This document shows, piece after piece, positions 7,724-15,138 of a stretch of DNA of 24,329 nt. Position 1 is the first letter of the stretch. Each line of letters begins with the position of its first letter. The stretch comes from JAWLCA01 sp050485905 (GTDB lineage Bacteria > Pseudomonadota > Alphaproteobacteria > Rhodobacterales > Rhodobacteraceae): NCBI GenBank assembly GCA_050485905.1, contig JBJHCH010000047.1:1-24329 (forward strand), in the 5' to 3' direction. Made by a program: the position numbers and the translations under genes. A model generated the notes under the pieces. The model had not been told where the DNA came from and searched no databases. It was given only the letters and a program-made list of their open reading frames with translations.

Positions 7724-9181
7724 TCAGGTGCCGCAGAAGGTGGCGCGCACTTCCTCATCCGGCGCGGGGGCGGCGCGCAGGGGATCGTCGGGGGCGGCGT
7801 CGAACGGGGTTTGCAGGGCGGCGTTCAGCGCGTGGAAGGGGGCGTAATCGCCGCCGACGGCGGATGAGATTGCGGCCTCAACCTGATGATTTCGCGGGAT
7901 GATCGCGGGGTTGACCTGTGCCATCGCAGCCTGCGCCTCGGCCTCCGTCCGATTCTCTCGCGCCAGCCGGGCGGTCCATTGCCCGTGCCACTGGTCGAAG
8001 GCTTCGGCTTCCGAAAACTCCGCGCGGGCCGTGCCCTCGGCGAGGCCGCGGAAGGTGCGGGTGAAATCGGCCTTCAGCATCGCCATGCGGCCGAGCAGCG
8101 CCTCGATCAGGTCCAGGTCGCCGTCTTCCGCCGTCGCCAGCCCGATCTTGGCGCGGAAGCGGGCCAGCCATTCGGCCTGATAGACAGGGGCGAAGCCGTG
8201 CACCGCCTCGGTCGCCTGCTCGATGGCGGCATCGCGGTCGTCACCCATCAGCGGCAGCAGGCAGGTGGCGAATTGCGCGAGGTTCCAGACCGCGATCTGC
8301 GGCTGGTTGGCATAGGCATAGCGGCCGTGGCTGTCGATGGAGGAAAACACCGTCTCGGGGTGATAGGCATCCATGAAGGCGCAGGGGCCATAGTCGATCG
8401 TCTCTCCGCCCACATGGCAGTTGTCGGTGTTCATCACCCCGTGGATGAAACCGAGTGCCATCCAGTGGGCGACCAGCCGCGCCTGCGCGGCGACGGCGGC
8501 GCGCAGCAGGGCGAGCGGGCTGTCTGCATCGGGGTAGTGCCGGGCGATCACATGGTCGGCCAGCAGCCGCACGCCATCGGTATCGCCGCGCACGGCGAAG
8601 AACTGGAAGGTGCCGACGCGGATGTGGCTGGAGGCGACGCGGGTCAGCACGGCGCCGGGCAGGCGGGTTTCGCGGAACACGGGCTCCCCCGTCTCCACCG
8701 CCGCCAGCGCGCGGGTGGTGGGCACGCCGAGGGCCGCCATCGCCTCGGATACGATGTATTCGCGGATCACCGGCCCGACCCAGGCGCGGCCGTCGCCCAT
8801 GCGGGAAAACGGCGTGCGGCCCGATCCCTTCAGCTGGATGTCCCAGCGCCGGCCGTCGGGGCCCACGACCTCTCCCAGCAGCAGCGCGCGGCCGTCGCCA
8901 AGCTGCGGGACGAAGCCGCCGAACTGGTGCCCGGCATAGGCCATGGCCAGCGGATCGGCGCCGGCTGGCACCGCGTTCCCGGCCAGCGCGGCCACGCCAT
9001 CGGGCGATTCCAGCGCCTCCGCATCCAGCCCCATCTGCGCCGCCAGTGCCCGGTTCACCGCGATCAGCTTCGGCGCCGACACCGGCTCTGGCGGCAGCTT
9101 CGCATGAAACCGCTCCGGCAGGCGCGCATAGCTGTTGTCGAAGGCGATGCGCAGATCGACCCGGTCCGCCACCCCGCTCAT
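7724..9181 (-). CDS. selO: Protein adenylyltransferase SelO (YdiU/UPF0061)
   Basis: This 485-residue pseudokinase-fold enzyme belongs to the SelO family, which transfers AMP from ATP to protein hydroxyl groups, with roles in the oxidative stress response. Visible landmarks are NSYARLPERF near the N-terminus, YAGHQFGGFVPQLGDGRA, WDIQLKGSGRTPFSRMGDGRA, and the active-site region HGVMNTDN followed by DYGPCAFMD. The C-terminus is TFCGT. C483, third from the end, occupies the position of selenocysteine in animal SelO. The length is normal for the bacterial family. The start overlaps the DUF1638 stop by four bases (ATGA), so the two are translationally coupled. Confidence 0.95.
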   Translation of the reverse strand: MSGVADRVDLRIAFDNSYARLPERFHAKLPPEPVSAPKLIAVNRALAAQMGLDAEALESPDGVAALAGNAVPAGADPLAMAYAGHQFGGFVPQLGDGRALLLGEVVGPDGRRWDIQLKGSGRTPFSRMGDGRAWVGPVIREYIVSEAMAALGVPTTRALAAVETGEPVFRETRLPGAVLTRVASSHIRVGTFQFFAVRGDTDGVRLLADHVIARHYPDADSPLALLRAAVAAQARLVAHWMALGFIHGVMNTDNCHVGGETIDYGPCAFMDAYHPETVFSSIDSHGRYAYANQPQIAVWNLAQFATCLLPLMGDDRDAAIEQATEAVHGFAPVYQAEWLARFRAKIGLATAEDGDLDLIEALLGRMAMLKADFTRTFRGLAEGTARAEFSEAEAFDQWHGQWTARLARENRTEAEAQAAMAQVNPAIIPRNHQVEAAISSAVGGDYAPFHALNAALQTPFDAAPDDPLRAAPAPDEEVRATFCGT

Positions 9182-9825
9182 GCCCCCGCCACCCTTTCCA
9201 GCGCCACGGCCAGATCGCCATAGCCGGTCAGCCGGCGTTCATAGCGCAGCCCCAGCCGCGCCGCACAGTCGCGCGCGCGGGCGTCGAGCGCGGGATCATC
9301 CGTCTGCGCCTGATAGACCAGCCGGTCGTAATTGCCGAAATACATGTCCCGAAGCTGCGGGTGCCGGTCGAGGCCCATCGGCTGCCAGACGAAGGCATCG
9401 AACTGCCGCACCAGAAAATCGGTCAGGTAGAAGGCGCCCATCTCCTCCTCTGCCCGCGCCGCGAAAGCCGCGTTGCCCTCGAAGAAGGCATAGCAGTGGG
9501 GGCCTTCCACCATCTCTACCCCCAGCCGGGCGCATTCGGCCTGCAGCAGGCCGCCGGTGCCGCAATCGGCATAGACGATGAAGATGCGGTCATAGTCGGC
9601 CCGGTGCCTTTCCACCGCCGCCGTCACCGCCGGGGTGATCCGGTCGGGCCAGAGGTGCAGGTTCGCCGGCAGGCAGGTCAGGTCCATATGGTCCCAGCCG
9701 TTCGCGGCCTTCAGGTCGAGGATTTCGCGCGCCAGCGCGCCGCAGGCGATCAGCAGGATCCGGCCCCGCGCGCCGGTCGGCGGCAGCCCGTCGCGGGCCA
9801 GGGTGGCATCGTCGGGCAGCGTCAT
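9178..9825 (-). CDS. DUF1638 domain-containing protein
   Basis: From the ATG at 9825 this is a 215-residue soluble protein matching DUF1638, a family without an established reaction. Recognisable segments are ILLIACGALAREI, LPANLHLWPDRI, FIVYADCGTGG and GPHCYAFFEGN. Several cysteines and histidines in these segments could bind metal or a cofactor, but that is inference. The frame stays open to 10224. The start at 9825 is chosen because it overlaps the stop of the upstream 52-codon gene in an ATGA arrangement, and the preceding in-frame residues look like non-coding shadow. It sits between a small membrane protein and selO in a compact operon, so it may work with SelO, although no partner is proven. 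Confidence 0.88.
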   Translation of the reverse strand: MTLPDDATLARDGLPPTGARGRILLIACGALAREILDLKAANGWDHMDLTCLPANLHLWPDRITPAVTAAVERHRADYDRIFIVYADCGTGGLLQAECARLGVEMVEGPHCYAFFEGNAAFAARAEEEMGAFYLTDFLVRQFDAFVWQPMGLDRHPQLRDMYFGNYDRLVYQAQTDDPALDARARDCAARLGLRYERRLTGYGDLAVALERVAGA

Positions 9826-9980
9826 TTCCGCCCCCACCACAGCGCCACCACGGCCAGCAGCGCCACGATGCCAAGGACGGACAGCGCGCCCTCTCCCCCC
9901 AGGCCCACGACGGCCCAGATCGTCAGCCCGGCCATGGCGATCACGGCGATGAGCAGCAGGATCAGGCGGGCAGGGGGCAT
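9822..9980 (-). CDS. Small two-helix membrane protein (52 residues)
   Basis: An ATG at 9980 follows a strong AAGGAG ribosome-binding site and opens a 52-codon frame. The product starts MPPARLILLLIAVIAMAG and ends ALWWGRK. Two hydrophobic stretches, at about residues 5-25 and 33-49, are separated by a GLGGEG turn, suggesting a helical hairpin in the inner membrane. Its stop overlaps the DUF1638 start by four bases. The ribosome-binding site and the coupling are the main evidence that it is real. The function is unknown. It may anchor or regulate the DUF1638 protein or SelO. Confidence 0.75.
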   Translation of the reverse strand: MPPARLILLLIAVIAMAGLTIWAVVGLGGEGALSVLGIVALLAVVALWWGRK

Positions 9981-10152
9981 GGGCACTCCTTTGCCCCAGA
10001 CTTAGGCATCGGCGGCGGCACTGTCGAGATGCGGCGGCCCGACTCGGCCCGGCACCCCTGCGGCGACGGGCCTCTGCCCCCGCGTCACCCGCCGCCCAAA
10101 AAACAGGCGGCAGCACACGCGCCGGATGAGGCCGCACAACCCCGCGGGGTGT

Positions 10153-10165
10153 TGACGCTGCGTCA
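10153..10165. promoter_or_regulatory. 13-bp palindrome upstream of the first VPLPA-CTERM gene
   Basis: TGACGC-T-GCGTCA is a perfect palindrome around one central base, 113 bases before the ATG at 10278. A related TAACGTTGCGTCA (11 of 13 bases identical) lies at 11382-11394, before the second VPLPA-CTERM gene. It may be a binding site, but the distances to the two starts differ greatly. Confidence 0.3.
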
Positions 10166-10277
10166 TGTGGCTGCGGCCGAGTCTCGGTTAACGAACAGTG
10201 AACAAACCGCTTTACTTGCTGCATGGCTATGCTAGCCGGGCGCTGTGATTACCTTCAACGAGTGAAAGGTTACGGGT

Positions 10278-11024
10278 ATGAGTAACTCTGCGTCGCGCCT
10301 TTTGGCGCCCGTGCTGGTCAGTGGTGCCATGGTGTTCGGTTTGCCGGGTGCAGGTTCGGCGAATACAATCGTGCCGGACGGCCCGACAGAGGTCGGGTGC
10401 GAGCTTGAAAACTTTACCGTCTCGGTTGCCTGCATCGCGGGCTTTCCCGTCGTAAACAACGGCGGCAACGTCGCGGGCGGCGACCTTGACGGCCTGTTTT
10501 CGGTCGGTGGCGTGGTGCTGACCGGCTGGTCGCAGATCGACAAGATCGACACCGTCGAAGTGGCGGGCACCCAGAACGGCAATAACGGACTGTTCTACAT
10601 CACCACCGACGCCGCGAATACCGAGGGCGAATGGGGGCTGCTGGCAGATTTCGTCTTCGACCCGACGAAATACTACATCTTCGCGCTGAAGGGCGCGACG
10701 ATGCAGGTGGCCTATCTGATGGACAGCGAGGTGCTGGCCGGGCTGTGGCAGAACGATGACCTGGGCTACTTGCATCAGCCAGGCAATGGCAACGGCAACG
10801 GAAATGGCAACGGCAAGGGCAAGGGCAGCGCGAATGCCGCGCCGGTGTGGAACGTGCCGGGCCTGTCGAACATCCGCCTGTTCGAGGTTGCGGGCCGGCC
10901 CTACACGCCGGACGAGCCGGGCGATGACCCGGTCGCGCCGGTGCCGCTGCCGGCCGCCGGCTGGCTGATGATCGCGGGCCTGGGCGCGCTGGCTGCGGTG
11001 CGCCGCCGGCGCAAGGCCGCCTGA
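10278..11024 (+). CDS. VPLPA-CTERM sorting domain-containing protein
   Basis: This 248-residue secreted protein has an N-terminal signal peptide ending around GSANT (residue 28) and a C-terminal sorting tail at residues 222-248. The tail has VPLPAAGW, a hydrophobic helix and the basic end RRRRKAA. This VPLPA variant of PEP-CTERM is recognised by an exosortase in proteobacteria, and cargo proteins usually end in the outer envelope or extracellular matrix. The middle has a compact beta-rich region with GLFYITTDAANTEGEWG and YYIFALKG segments, typical of these orphan cargo proteins. An Asn-Gly and Lys-Gly run follows, at about residues 169-183. AAAGG lies before the start. A terminator follows at 11053. 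No exosortase gene is in the window. Confidence 0.88.
   Translation: MSNSASRLLAPVLVSGAMVFGLPGAGSANTIVPDGPTEVGCELENFTVSVACIAGFPVVNNGGNVAGGDLDGLFSVGGVVLTGWSQIDKIDTVEVAGTQNGNNGLFYITTDAANTEGEWGLLADFVFDPTKYYIFALKGATMQVAYLMDSEVLAGLWQNDDLGYLHQPGNGNGNGNGNGKGKGSANAAPVWNVPGLSNIRLFEVAGRPYTPDEPGDDPVAPVPLPAAGWLMIAGLGALAAVRRRRKAA
10782..10826 (+). repeat. Hexanucleotide tandem repeat encoding Gly-Asn/Gly-Lys
   Basis: Seven copies of GGCAAY or close variants (GGCAAT, GGCAAC, GGAAAT, GGCAAG) run in frame inside the VPLPA-CTERM gene and encode alternating glycine and asparagine or lysine. Being a multiple of three, copy-number change would lengthen or shorten a flexible linker without a frameshift. Confidence 0.8.
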
Positions 11025-11052
11025 CCGGCAGACGCCGGTTCGACGAAAAGAG

Positions 11053-11079
11053 GCCCCGGTGCGCGCATCGGGGCTTTTT
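11053..11079 (+). terminator. Intrinsic terminator of the first VPLPA-CTERM gene
   Basis: GCCCCG (11053-11058) pairs with CGGGGC (11069-11074) around a GC-rich loop and is followed by five T residues. It starts 29 bases after the stop codon. Confidence 0.85.
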
Positions 11080-11407
11080 CATGCCGGGCAGGTGGGCGCA
11101 GCGATCCACGATCCCATCGCCCGAGACCGGCCCGGTATGCGTGAAATCTGAGTCCGAAATGCGGAATTTTGGCCTTGACTGCCGGCGAATCAGGCAGCCG
11201 TGAGAGACCGGATTCCACGCACCGCGCTGCAGACCCGTGAAGCGCCGGCAAGGCCCGGTTGAGCATGGGCGGGATTGCAGGGGCGGATTTCACCCCGCGG
11301 TTGCAAACGACAGGATGAAGGCGGCGGAGCGCAGAAAAGCTTTTGGGCGGCAGAGGGTGTGTGGCATTTTCGTAAAAGGTTTAACGTTGCGTCAAAAGGG
11401 GCGTGAG
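11080..11407. other. Intergenic region between the two VPLPA-CTERM genes
   Basis: I see no convincing coding sequence in this 328-base gap. It contains an inverted repeat CTGCC-N9-GGCAG that begins within a TTGACT hexamer near 11175, and the TAACGTTGCGTCA motif at 11382-11394. AAAAGGGG lies just before the ATG. The promoter of the second gene should be here, but I cannot place its -10 element. An open frame from 11237 continues into the gene, but the signal peptide marks the real start at 11408. Confidence 0.5.
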
Positions 11408-12154
11408 ATGATGAGTATAAGGAAGACGGCGCTAGTGGGCACAGTCGCGCTCGGTCTTAGCGCAGGGGTTGCCAGTGCATCGTCGGTAACTTTTGACAAG
11501 ACGATTGTCGGTCCGCAGAGCTTCACAATCGACTACATCCTCGCCGCTGGGACCGGCGGTTTCCAGCAGATCGAGGCGACGGGTATATTCTCCCTCGTCG
11601 GCGTGAGCGGCGCGACATGGACCGTGGATATCGATCTCGCAATCATTTCCAGCAGCACTGCGCGGATGGTGTCTTTCGGGTTTGACACCGATCCGACGCT
11701 GGTAGGGACGAATGTGGTCTCGCAGTCGCCCACGGCTCTGCAACTGGGGTGGGACTGGGACATGTCGCTCAACACGACCTTTCCCGGCTTCCAGACAGTT
11801 GATGCCTGCGCATACGCGGGAAACAACTGTAGTGGTGGCGGCAACGCGGGGCTTACCAATCCGCAGACCACGGCAGCCGGTGGAAGCATCGTGCGTCCGC
11901 CAAGCAGTTCGCTCAGGGTCGACCTGACGATGGGTAGCGTCACGGACGAACTCGAACTTTCCGGCTTCTACGTTCGCTTCCAGTCAGCGCCGAAAGTGGG
12001 CGGTGGCAGTGACAGCGTGACCTTCCAAGGAACACCGCGTAACGGTGACGATCCGCCGCCGCCAGCCGTGGTGCCACTGCCGGCCGCCGGCTGGCTGCTC
12101 ATCGGCGGACTGGGCGCGCTGGCTGCCGTCCGTCGCCGGAAAAAGGCCACCTGA
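11408..12154 (+). CDS. VPLPA-CTERM sorting domain-containing protein (possibly cistern family)
   Basis: This 248-residue secreted protein starts MMSIRKTALVGTVALG, with a signal peptide ending near GVASAS (residue 24). The C-terminal tail VPLPAAGWLLIGGLGALAAV plus RRRKKAT occupies residues 222-248. The mature part is beta-rich, with FDKTIVGPQSFTIDYIL, a VSFGFDTDPTLVGTNVV segment and one likely disulfide pair in DACAYAGNNCSGG. The FGFDTDP segment resembles proteins called cistern-family PEP-CTERM, which I cannot confirm without a profile search. The ATG at 11408 (or the next codon, 11411) follows GGGG at good spacing. The tail is almost identical to that of the preceding gene, but the bodies differ. 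Confidence 0.87.
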   Translation: MMSIRKTALVGTVALGLSAGVASASSVTFDKTIVGPQSFTIDYILAAGTGGFQQIEATGIFSLVGVSGATWTVDIDLAIISSSTARMVSFGFDTDPTLVGTNVVSQSPTALQLGWDWDMSLNTTFPGFQTVDACAYAGNNCSGGGNAGLTNPQTTAAGGSIVRPPSSSLRVDLTMGSVTDELELSGFYVRFQSAPKVGGGSDSVTFQGTPRNGDDPPPPAVVPLPAAGWLLIGGLGALAAVRRRKKAT

Positions 12155-12184
12155 CGCCGCAGGGCGACATATCGCACGACCCGA

Positions 12185-12211
12185 AGCCCCGGCCACCGCG
12201 CCGGGGCTTTT
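12185..12211 (+). terminator. Intrinsic terminator of the second VPLPA-CTERM gene
   Basis: AGCCCCGG (12185-12192) and CCGGGGCT (12201-12208) form a perfect 8-bp stem with an eight-base loop. TTTTGGTTTT follows. It resembles the terminator of the preceding gene. Confidence 0.85.
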
Positions 12212-12220
12212 GGTTTTCCG

Positions 12221-12238
12221 GGGGGCGGCACCGCCCCC
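12221..12238. repeat. GC hairpin GGGGGCGG/CCGCCCCC
   Basis: GGGGGCGG and CCGCCCCC are separated by CA, giving a strong stem directly next to the GTATGC repeat cluster. It lies between convergent transcription units, and no T-tract follows on either strand. Confidence 0.5.
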
Positions 12239-12240
12239 GT

Positions 12241-12282
12241 ATGCATCCAACGTATGCACGTCGGATGCACGTGAATCATACG
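12241..12282. repeat. Intergenic stem-loop repeat, copy 1 (related to 22729-22777)
   Basis: The core at 12251-12282 starts CGTATG and ends CATACG. Inside, ACGTG- and CACGT-type arms pair around a seven-base loop, with a three-base bulge. Read on the minus strand it contains CGTATGATTCACGT and GACGTGCATACGTTG, both found at 22732-22777. Upstream ATGCA motifs (12241, 12254, 12265) are spaced 13 and 11 bases. It lies between the convergent VPLPA-CTERM and TetR genes. Confidence 0.75.
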
Positions 12283-12389
12283 CAATGCGCACCTTGGGTT
12301 GCGACGTGATTTCAGCGGCTTGCAGGTGCTTCCGGGGTGTCCCGCCACAGGTGTTGCGCGTGGGCTGTTGCACACCGCGCGCGGCCCCC

Positions 12390-13034
12390 TCAGCGCGGCT
12401 GCAGGTAGCTCAGCACCATCTCCACCGCATGGTCCTCTCGCGCCGTCAGGCGGTTGGGCGCGCGCAGGTCGGTGTCGAAGATCACGCTGAGCGTGGCGGC
12501 GTTCGACAGGTAGAAATACCCCAGCGCGGCGATGGAGACATAAAGCTGCACCGGATCCACGCCGCCGCGAAAAACCCCGTCTTTCTCGCCCCTTGCGATC
12601 AGGGTGGACAGTTCCTGCACCAGCGGCGAGTGCAGCCCGTGCATCTCTGGCAGGGTTTTCAGGAACCGCGCCTGCATCAGGTTCTCGTTGGTCAGCAGTT
12701 GCACGAACCATGGGTTGTCGAGGAAGTGGCGGAAGGTGAAGCGCACCAGCCGCGCCATCGCCTCGATCGGGGGGTATCGGTCGAGCGACAGCTCCCGCTC
12801 GCCCGCCCGGATCTCGCGGTAGGCCTCGGTCAGGACGGTGGTGTAAAGCGCCTCCTTGTCACCGAAATAGTGATAGAGCATCCGCTTGTTCATCCCCGCG
12901 CGTTCGGCAATCGCGTCGATGCGCGCGCCTTCGAACCCGCGCTCCGCGAACTCTGCCCGCGCCGCCGTCAGGATCGCCGCCTGGCTGCGCGCGGCATCGC
13001 GCTGGCGCGTGCGGGGTTGCCGGTCAGCCGCCAT
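12390..13034 (-). CDS. TetR/AcrR-family transcriptional regulator
   Basis: From the ATG at 13034 this is a 214-residue repressor-type protein. The N-terminal DNA-binding domain contains AAILTAARAEFAERGFEGARIDAIAERAGMN and the recognition-helix region KRMLYHYFGDKEALY (residues 50-64), the standard TetR signature. The remaining all-alpha domain should bind a small ligand and dimerise. Its layout resembles RutR-like members, but this is uncertain. The start follows GGGGGG at seven bases and overlaps the tctA stop by 11 bases, so it is the last gene of the tct operon. A longer frame from 13073 is less likely. The palindromes at 17235 and 18082 are the natural candidates for its operator. Confidence 0.9.
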   Translation of the reverse strand: MAADRQPRTRQRDAARSQAAILTAARAEFAERGFEGARIDAIAERAGMNKRMLYHYFGDKEALYTTVLTEAYREIRAGERELSLDRYPPIEAMARLVRFTFRHFLDNPWFVQLLTNENLMQARFLKTLPEMHGLHSPLVQELSTLIARGEKDGVFRGGVDPVQLYVSIAALGYFYLSNAATLSVIFDTDLRAPNRLTAREDHAVEMVLSYLQPR

Positions 13035-14547
13035 CAGGCTGCCCCCCTGATCGGGTGAAAAGCCTTTTTGCATAGGTATTTACCGCCGGAATGCTGAACA
13101 GGATCGTCAGCGCGATCACGATGCACAGCACCGCGCTGATCGGGCGCAGGAAGAACGGCGTCAGGTCGCCATCCGACAGCAGCAGCCCGCGGCGCAGGTT
13201 CACGTCCAGCAGTTTGCCCAGGATGATGCCCAGCACCAGCGGCGCCATCGGATAGCGCATCTCGCGCAGGATGAAGCCGGCGAAGCCGAAGGCGAGCATG
13301 ACATAGACATCGAACATCCGTTGCGTGATGGCGAAGGAGCCGACAACGCAGAGCACATAGACCACCGGCATCAACCGCTCGCGCGGGACTTGCAGCACCT
13401 TCACCAGCAGCCGGGTCAGCGACAGGCCGTAGATGGTGATGGCGACGGTGCAAAGGAGCAGGATGCCGACGATCTGGTACAGGAAGGTCGGGTTTTCGAC
13501 CATGATCATCGGCCCCGGCCGGATGCCGTGGATGAACATGGCGGCGATCAGCACGGCCGCCGCCGCCGAACCCGGCAGCGCCAGCGTCAGCGTCGGGATC
13601 ATCGCGCCGGGGATCACCGCGGAATTGCCCGTCTCTGCCGCCACCAGCCCCTCGATGGAGCCCTTGCCGAACTTCGCCTTCTCGCGGCTTTTGCGGCGCG
13701 CGGCGGCGTAAGAGGCCCATGAGCCGATGTCTTCGCCCACGCCCGGAACGATGCCGGCGGCGGTGCCGATCACGCCCGACCGGATCGTGGTGCGCCAGTA
13801 GCGGGCGACATCGCGCAGGCTGGGCACCACCCGGTCGGTGCTGGCGATCACCCGCGGCACGACGCGCCGCTTCATCACCACCAGGATCTCTGCCAGGCCG
13901 AACGCGCCGACCATCGCCGGGATCAGGTCCACCCCGCCGCCCAGCGCGGGCATGCCGAAGGTGAACCGCTGATAGGCGTGCAGCCCCTCCATCCCCACCA
14001 TGGCGACCATCAGGCCGAGGATGCCGGCGATATAGCCCTTCAGCGGATTGTCGATCGAGGTGAGCTGGCCCGAGATCACCACCCCGAAGAGCGCGAGCCA
14101 GAAGAATTCGTAGGAGCCGAAACGCAGCGCGATCTCTCCCAGCAGGGGCGCGAGCAGGGCGAGGAAGAAGATGCCGACGATGGTGCCAAGGGCCGAGGAT
14201 GTGGTGGCGATGCCCATCGCCATGCCGGCCTTGCCGGACTGCGCGAGAGGGAAGCCATCGAGCGTGGTCGCCGCACTGGCGGGCGTGCCGGGAATGGCGA
14301 GCAGGATGGCCGAGCGCGAGCCGCCGTAGATCGCCCCGGTATAGATCGCCATCAGGCACAGGATCGCCTGATCGGGCGGCATCTTGTAGGTCAGCGTGAC
14401 CAGGAGTGCCACGCCCATCGTGGCCGTCAGCCCCGGCAGCGCGCCGATGACGATGCCCAGAAGCGTCGCCCAGGCGAGGTTGAAGAGCGATTCCCAGGTG
14501 AGGAAATGCGCGACTCCGAGGCCCAGAAGGGTAAGTCCGTCAAACAT
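13024..14547 (-). CDS. tctA: Tripartite tricarboxylate transporter, large permease TctA
   Basis: This 507-residue protein, with about twelve membrane segments, is the large subunit of a TTT transporter. These systems import di- or tricarboxylates and other organic acids, using an ion gradient and a periplasmic binding protein. The TctA signatures are present: GALPGLTATMGVALLVTLTY near the N-terminus, IYGGSRSAILLAIPGTPASA, GVGEDIGSWASYAAARR, and NSAVIPGAMIPTLTLALPGS in the second half. The length is normal. The gene follows tctB by 17 bases and overlaps the start of tetR. The substrate cannot be read from TctA. The neighbouring catabolic genes suggest a sugar-derived or hydroxylated acid. Confidence 0.95.
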   Translation of the reverse strand: MFDGLTLLGLGVAHFLTWESLFNLAWATLLGIVIGALPGLTATMGVALLVTLTYKMPPDQAILCLMAIYTGAIYGGSRSAILLAIPGTPASAATTLDGFPLAQSGKAGMAMGIATTSSALGTIVGIFFLALLAPLLGEIALRFGSYEFFWLALFGVVISGQLTSIDNPLKGYIAGILGLMVAMVGMEGLHAYQRFTFGMPALGGGVDLIPAMVGAFGLAEILVVMKRRVVPRVIASTDRVVPSLRDVARYWRTTIRSGVIGTAAGIVPGVGEDIGSWASYAAARRKSREKAKFGKGSIEGLVAAETGNSAVIPGAMIPTLTLALPGSAAAAVLIAAMFIHGIRPGPMIMVENPTFLYQIVGILLLCTVAITIYGLSLTRLLVKVLQVPRERLMPVVYVLCVVGSFAITQRMFDVYVMLAFGFAGFILREMRYPMAPLVLGIILGKLLDVNLRRGLLLSDGDLTPFFLRPISAVLCIVIALTILFSIPAVNTYAKRLFTRSGGQPDGG

Positions 14548-14564
14548 GGGTCAGCCGCCGCGCG

Positions 14565-15113
14565 TCATGGCAGGCGCACCAGAAAGCCGCGCTCGAACAC
14601 CAGCGTGACGGCGACGGCGACCACGATGGCCTGCCCGACCGCCCAGGCAAGGCCAGCCCGCAACGGGCGCGGCTGGTCGGTCATCAGCAGTTCGAAGATG
14701 GCGATGGCCGAGAAGATGAAGAGCGCGGTCGCCAGCCAGAACGGGATAAGGCCCACCAGGATCAGCGTATAGGTCAGGATCAGTGCGCTCAGCACGGCGA
14801 CCCTGCGCGCGGCGTCGCTGGCCAGCAGCCGGGAAAGCGCGCGCCAACCTTCGCCGCTGCCCTGCCGCATCCGTTGCAGGGCGCGCAGGCCCAGGATCGC
14901 GCTGCAAATCATGAGCGCCCCGCCCAGAAGGCCCGGCACGAGACCGGGCACGGTCAGCGGGTGGATCCGCCGCACCTCCAGCCGCGGCATGGTCCAGCTC
15001 CACCACAGCACCGCGGCACCGAGGGCGAACAGCACCAGCGCGGTCAGCAAATCCGCGCGGTCCATCACGGGTTCTTCGCCGGGTGGGGGGGGCGGATCGG
15101 TCACGTCAGTCAT
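14565..15113 (-). CDS. tctB: Tripartite tricarboxylate transporter, small permease TctB
   Basis: This 182-residue protein has four predicted membrane helices, at about residues 20-42, 55-78, 105-130 and 155-178, as in TctB. The segments MPRLEVRRIHPLTVPGLVPGLLG and FWLATALFIFSAIAIFEL match the family pattern. The start at 15113 gives a short proline-rich cytoplasmic leader (TDPPPPPGEEP). GAGGAG lies 12 bases before it, a rather long gap. An internal ATG at 15065 is an alternative start that would remove the leader. TctB assembles with TctA in the inner membrane. It follows tctC after a gap containing a strong hairpin. Confidence 0.9.
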   Translation of the reverse strand: MTDVTDPPPPPGEEPVMDRADLLTALVLFALGAAVLWWSWTMPRLEVRRIHPLTVPGLVPGLLGGALMICSAILGLRALQRMRQGSGEGWRALSRLLASDAARRVAVLSALILTYTLILVGLIPFWLATALFIFSAIAIFELLMTDQPRPLRAGLAWAVGQAIVVAVAVTLVFERGFLVRLP

Positions 15114-15138
15114 CGCGCGCCTGGTCTCCTCAATCGGG

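Noticed and set aside
7886..10005. Long plus-strand open frames opposite selo and DUF1638
   Set aside because: They are antisense to coupled genes with clear motifs, and their translations are biased and unrecognisable.
10091..10111. GCCGCC/GGCGGC hairpin with an A-rich loop as a terminator
   Set aside because: No T-tract follows on either strand and it lies upstream of genes on both sides, so there is no transcript for it to end.
13034..14359. Second minus-strand open frame (441 residues) overlapping tctA
   Set aside because: It is a shifted frame of tctA with Arg/His/Asp-rich composition. The tctA frame carries all the family motifs.
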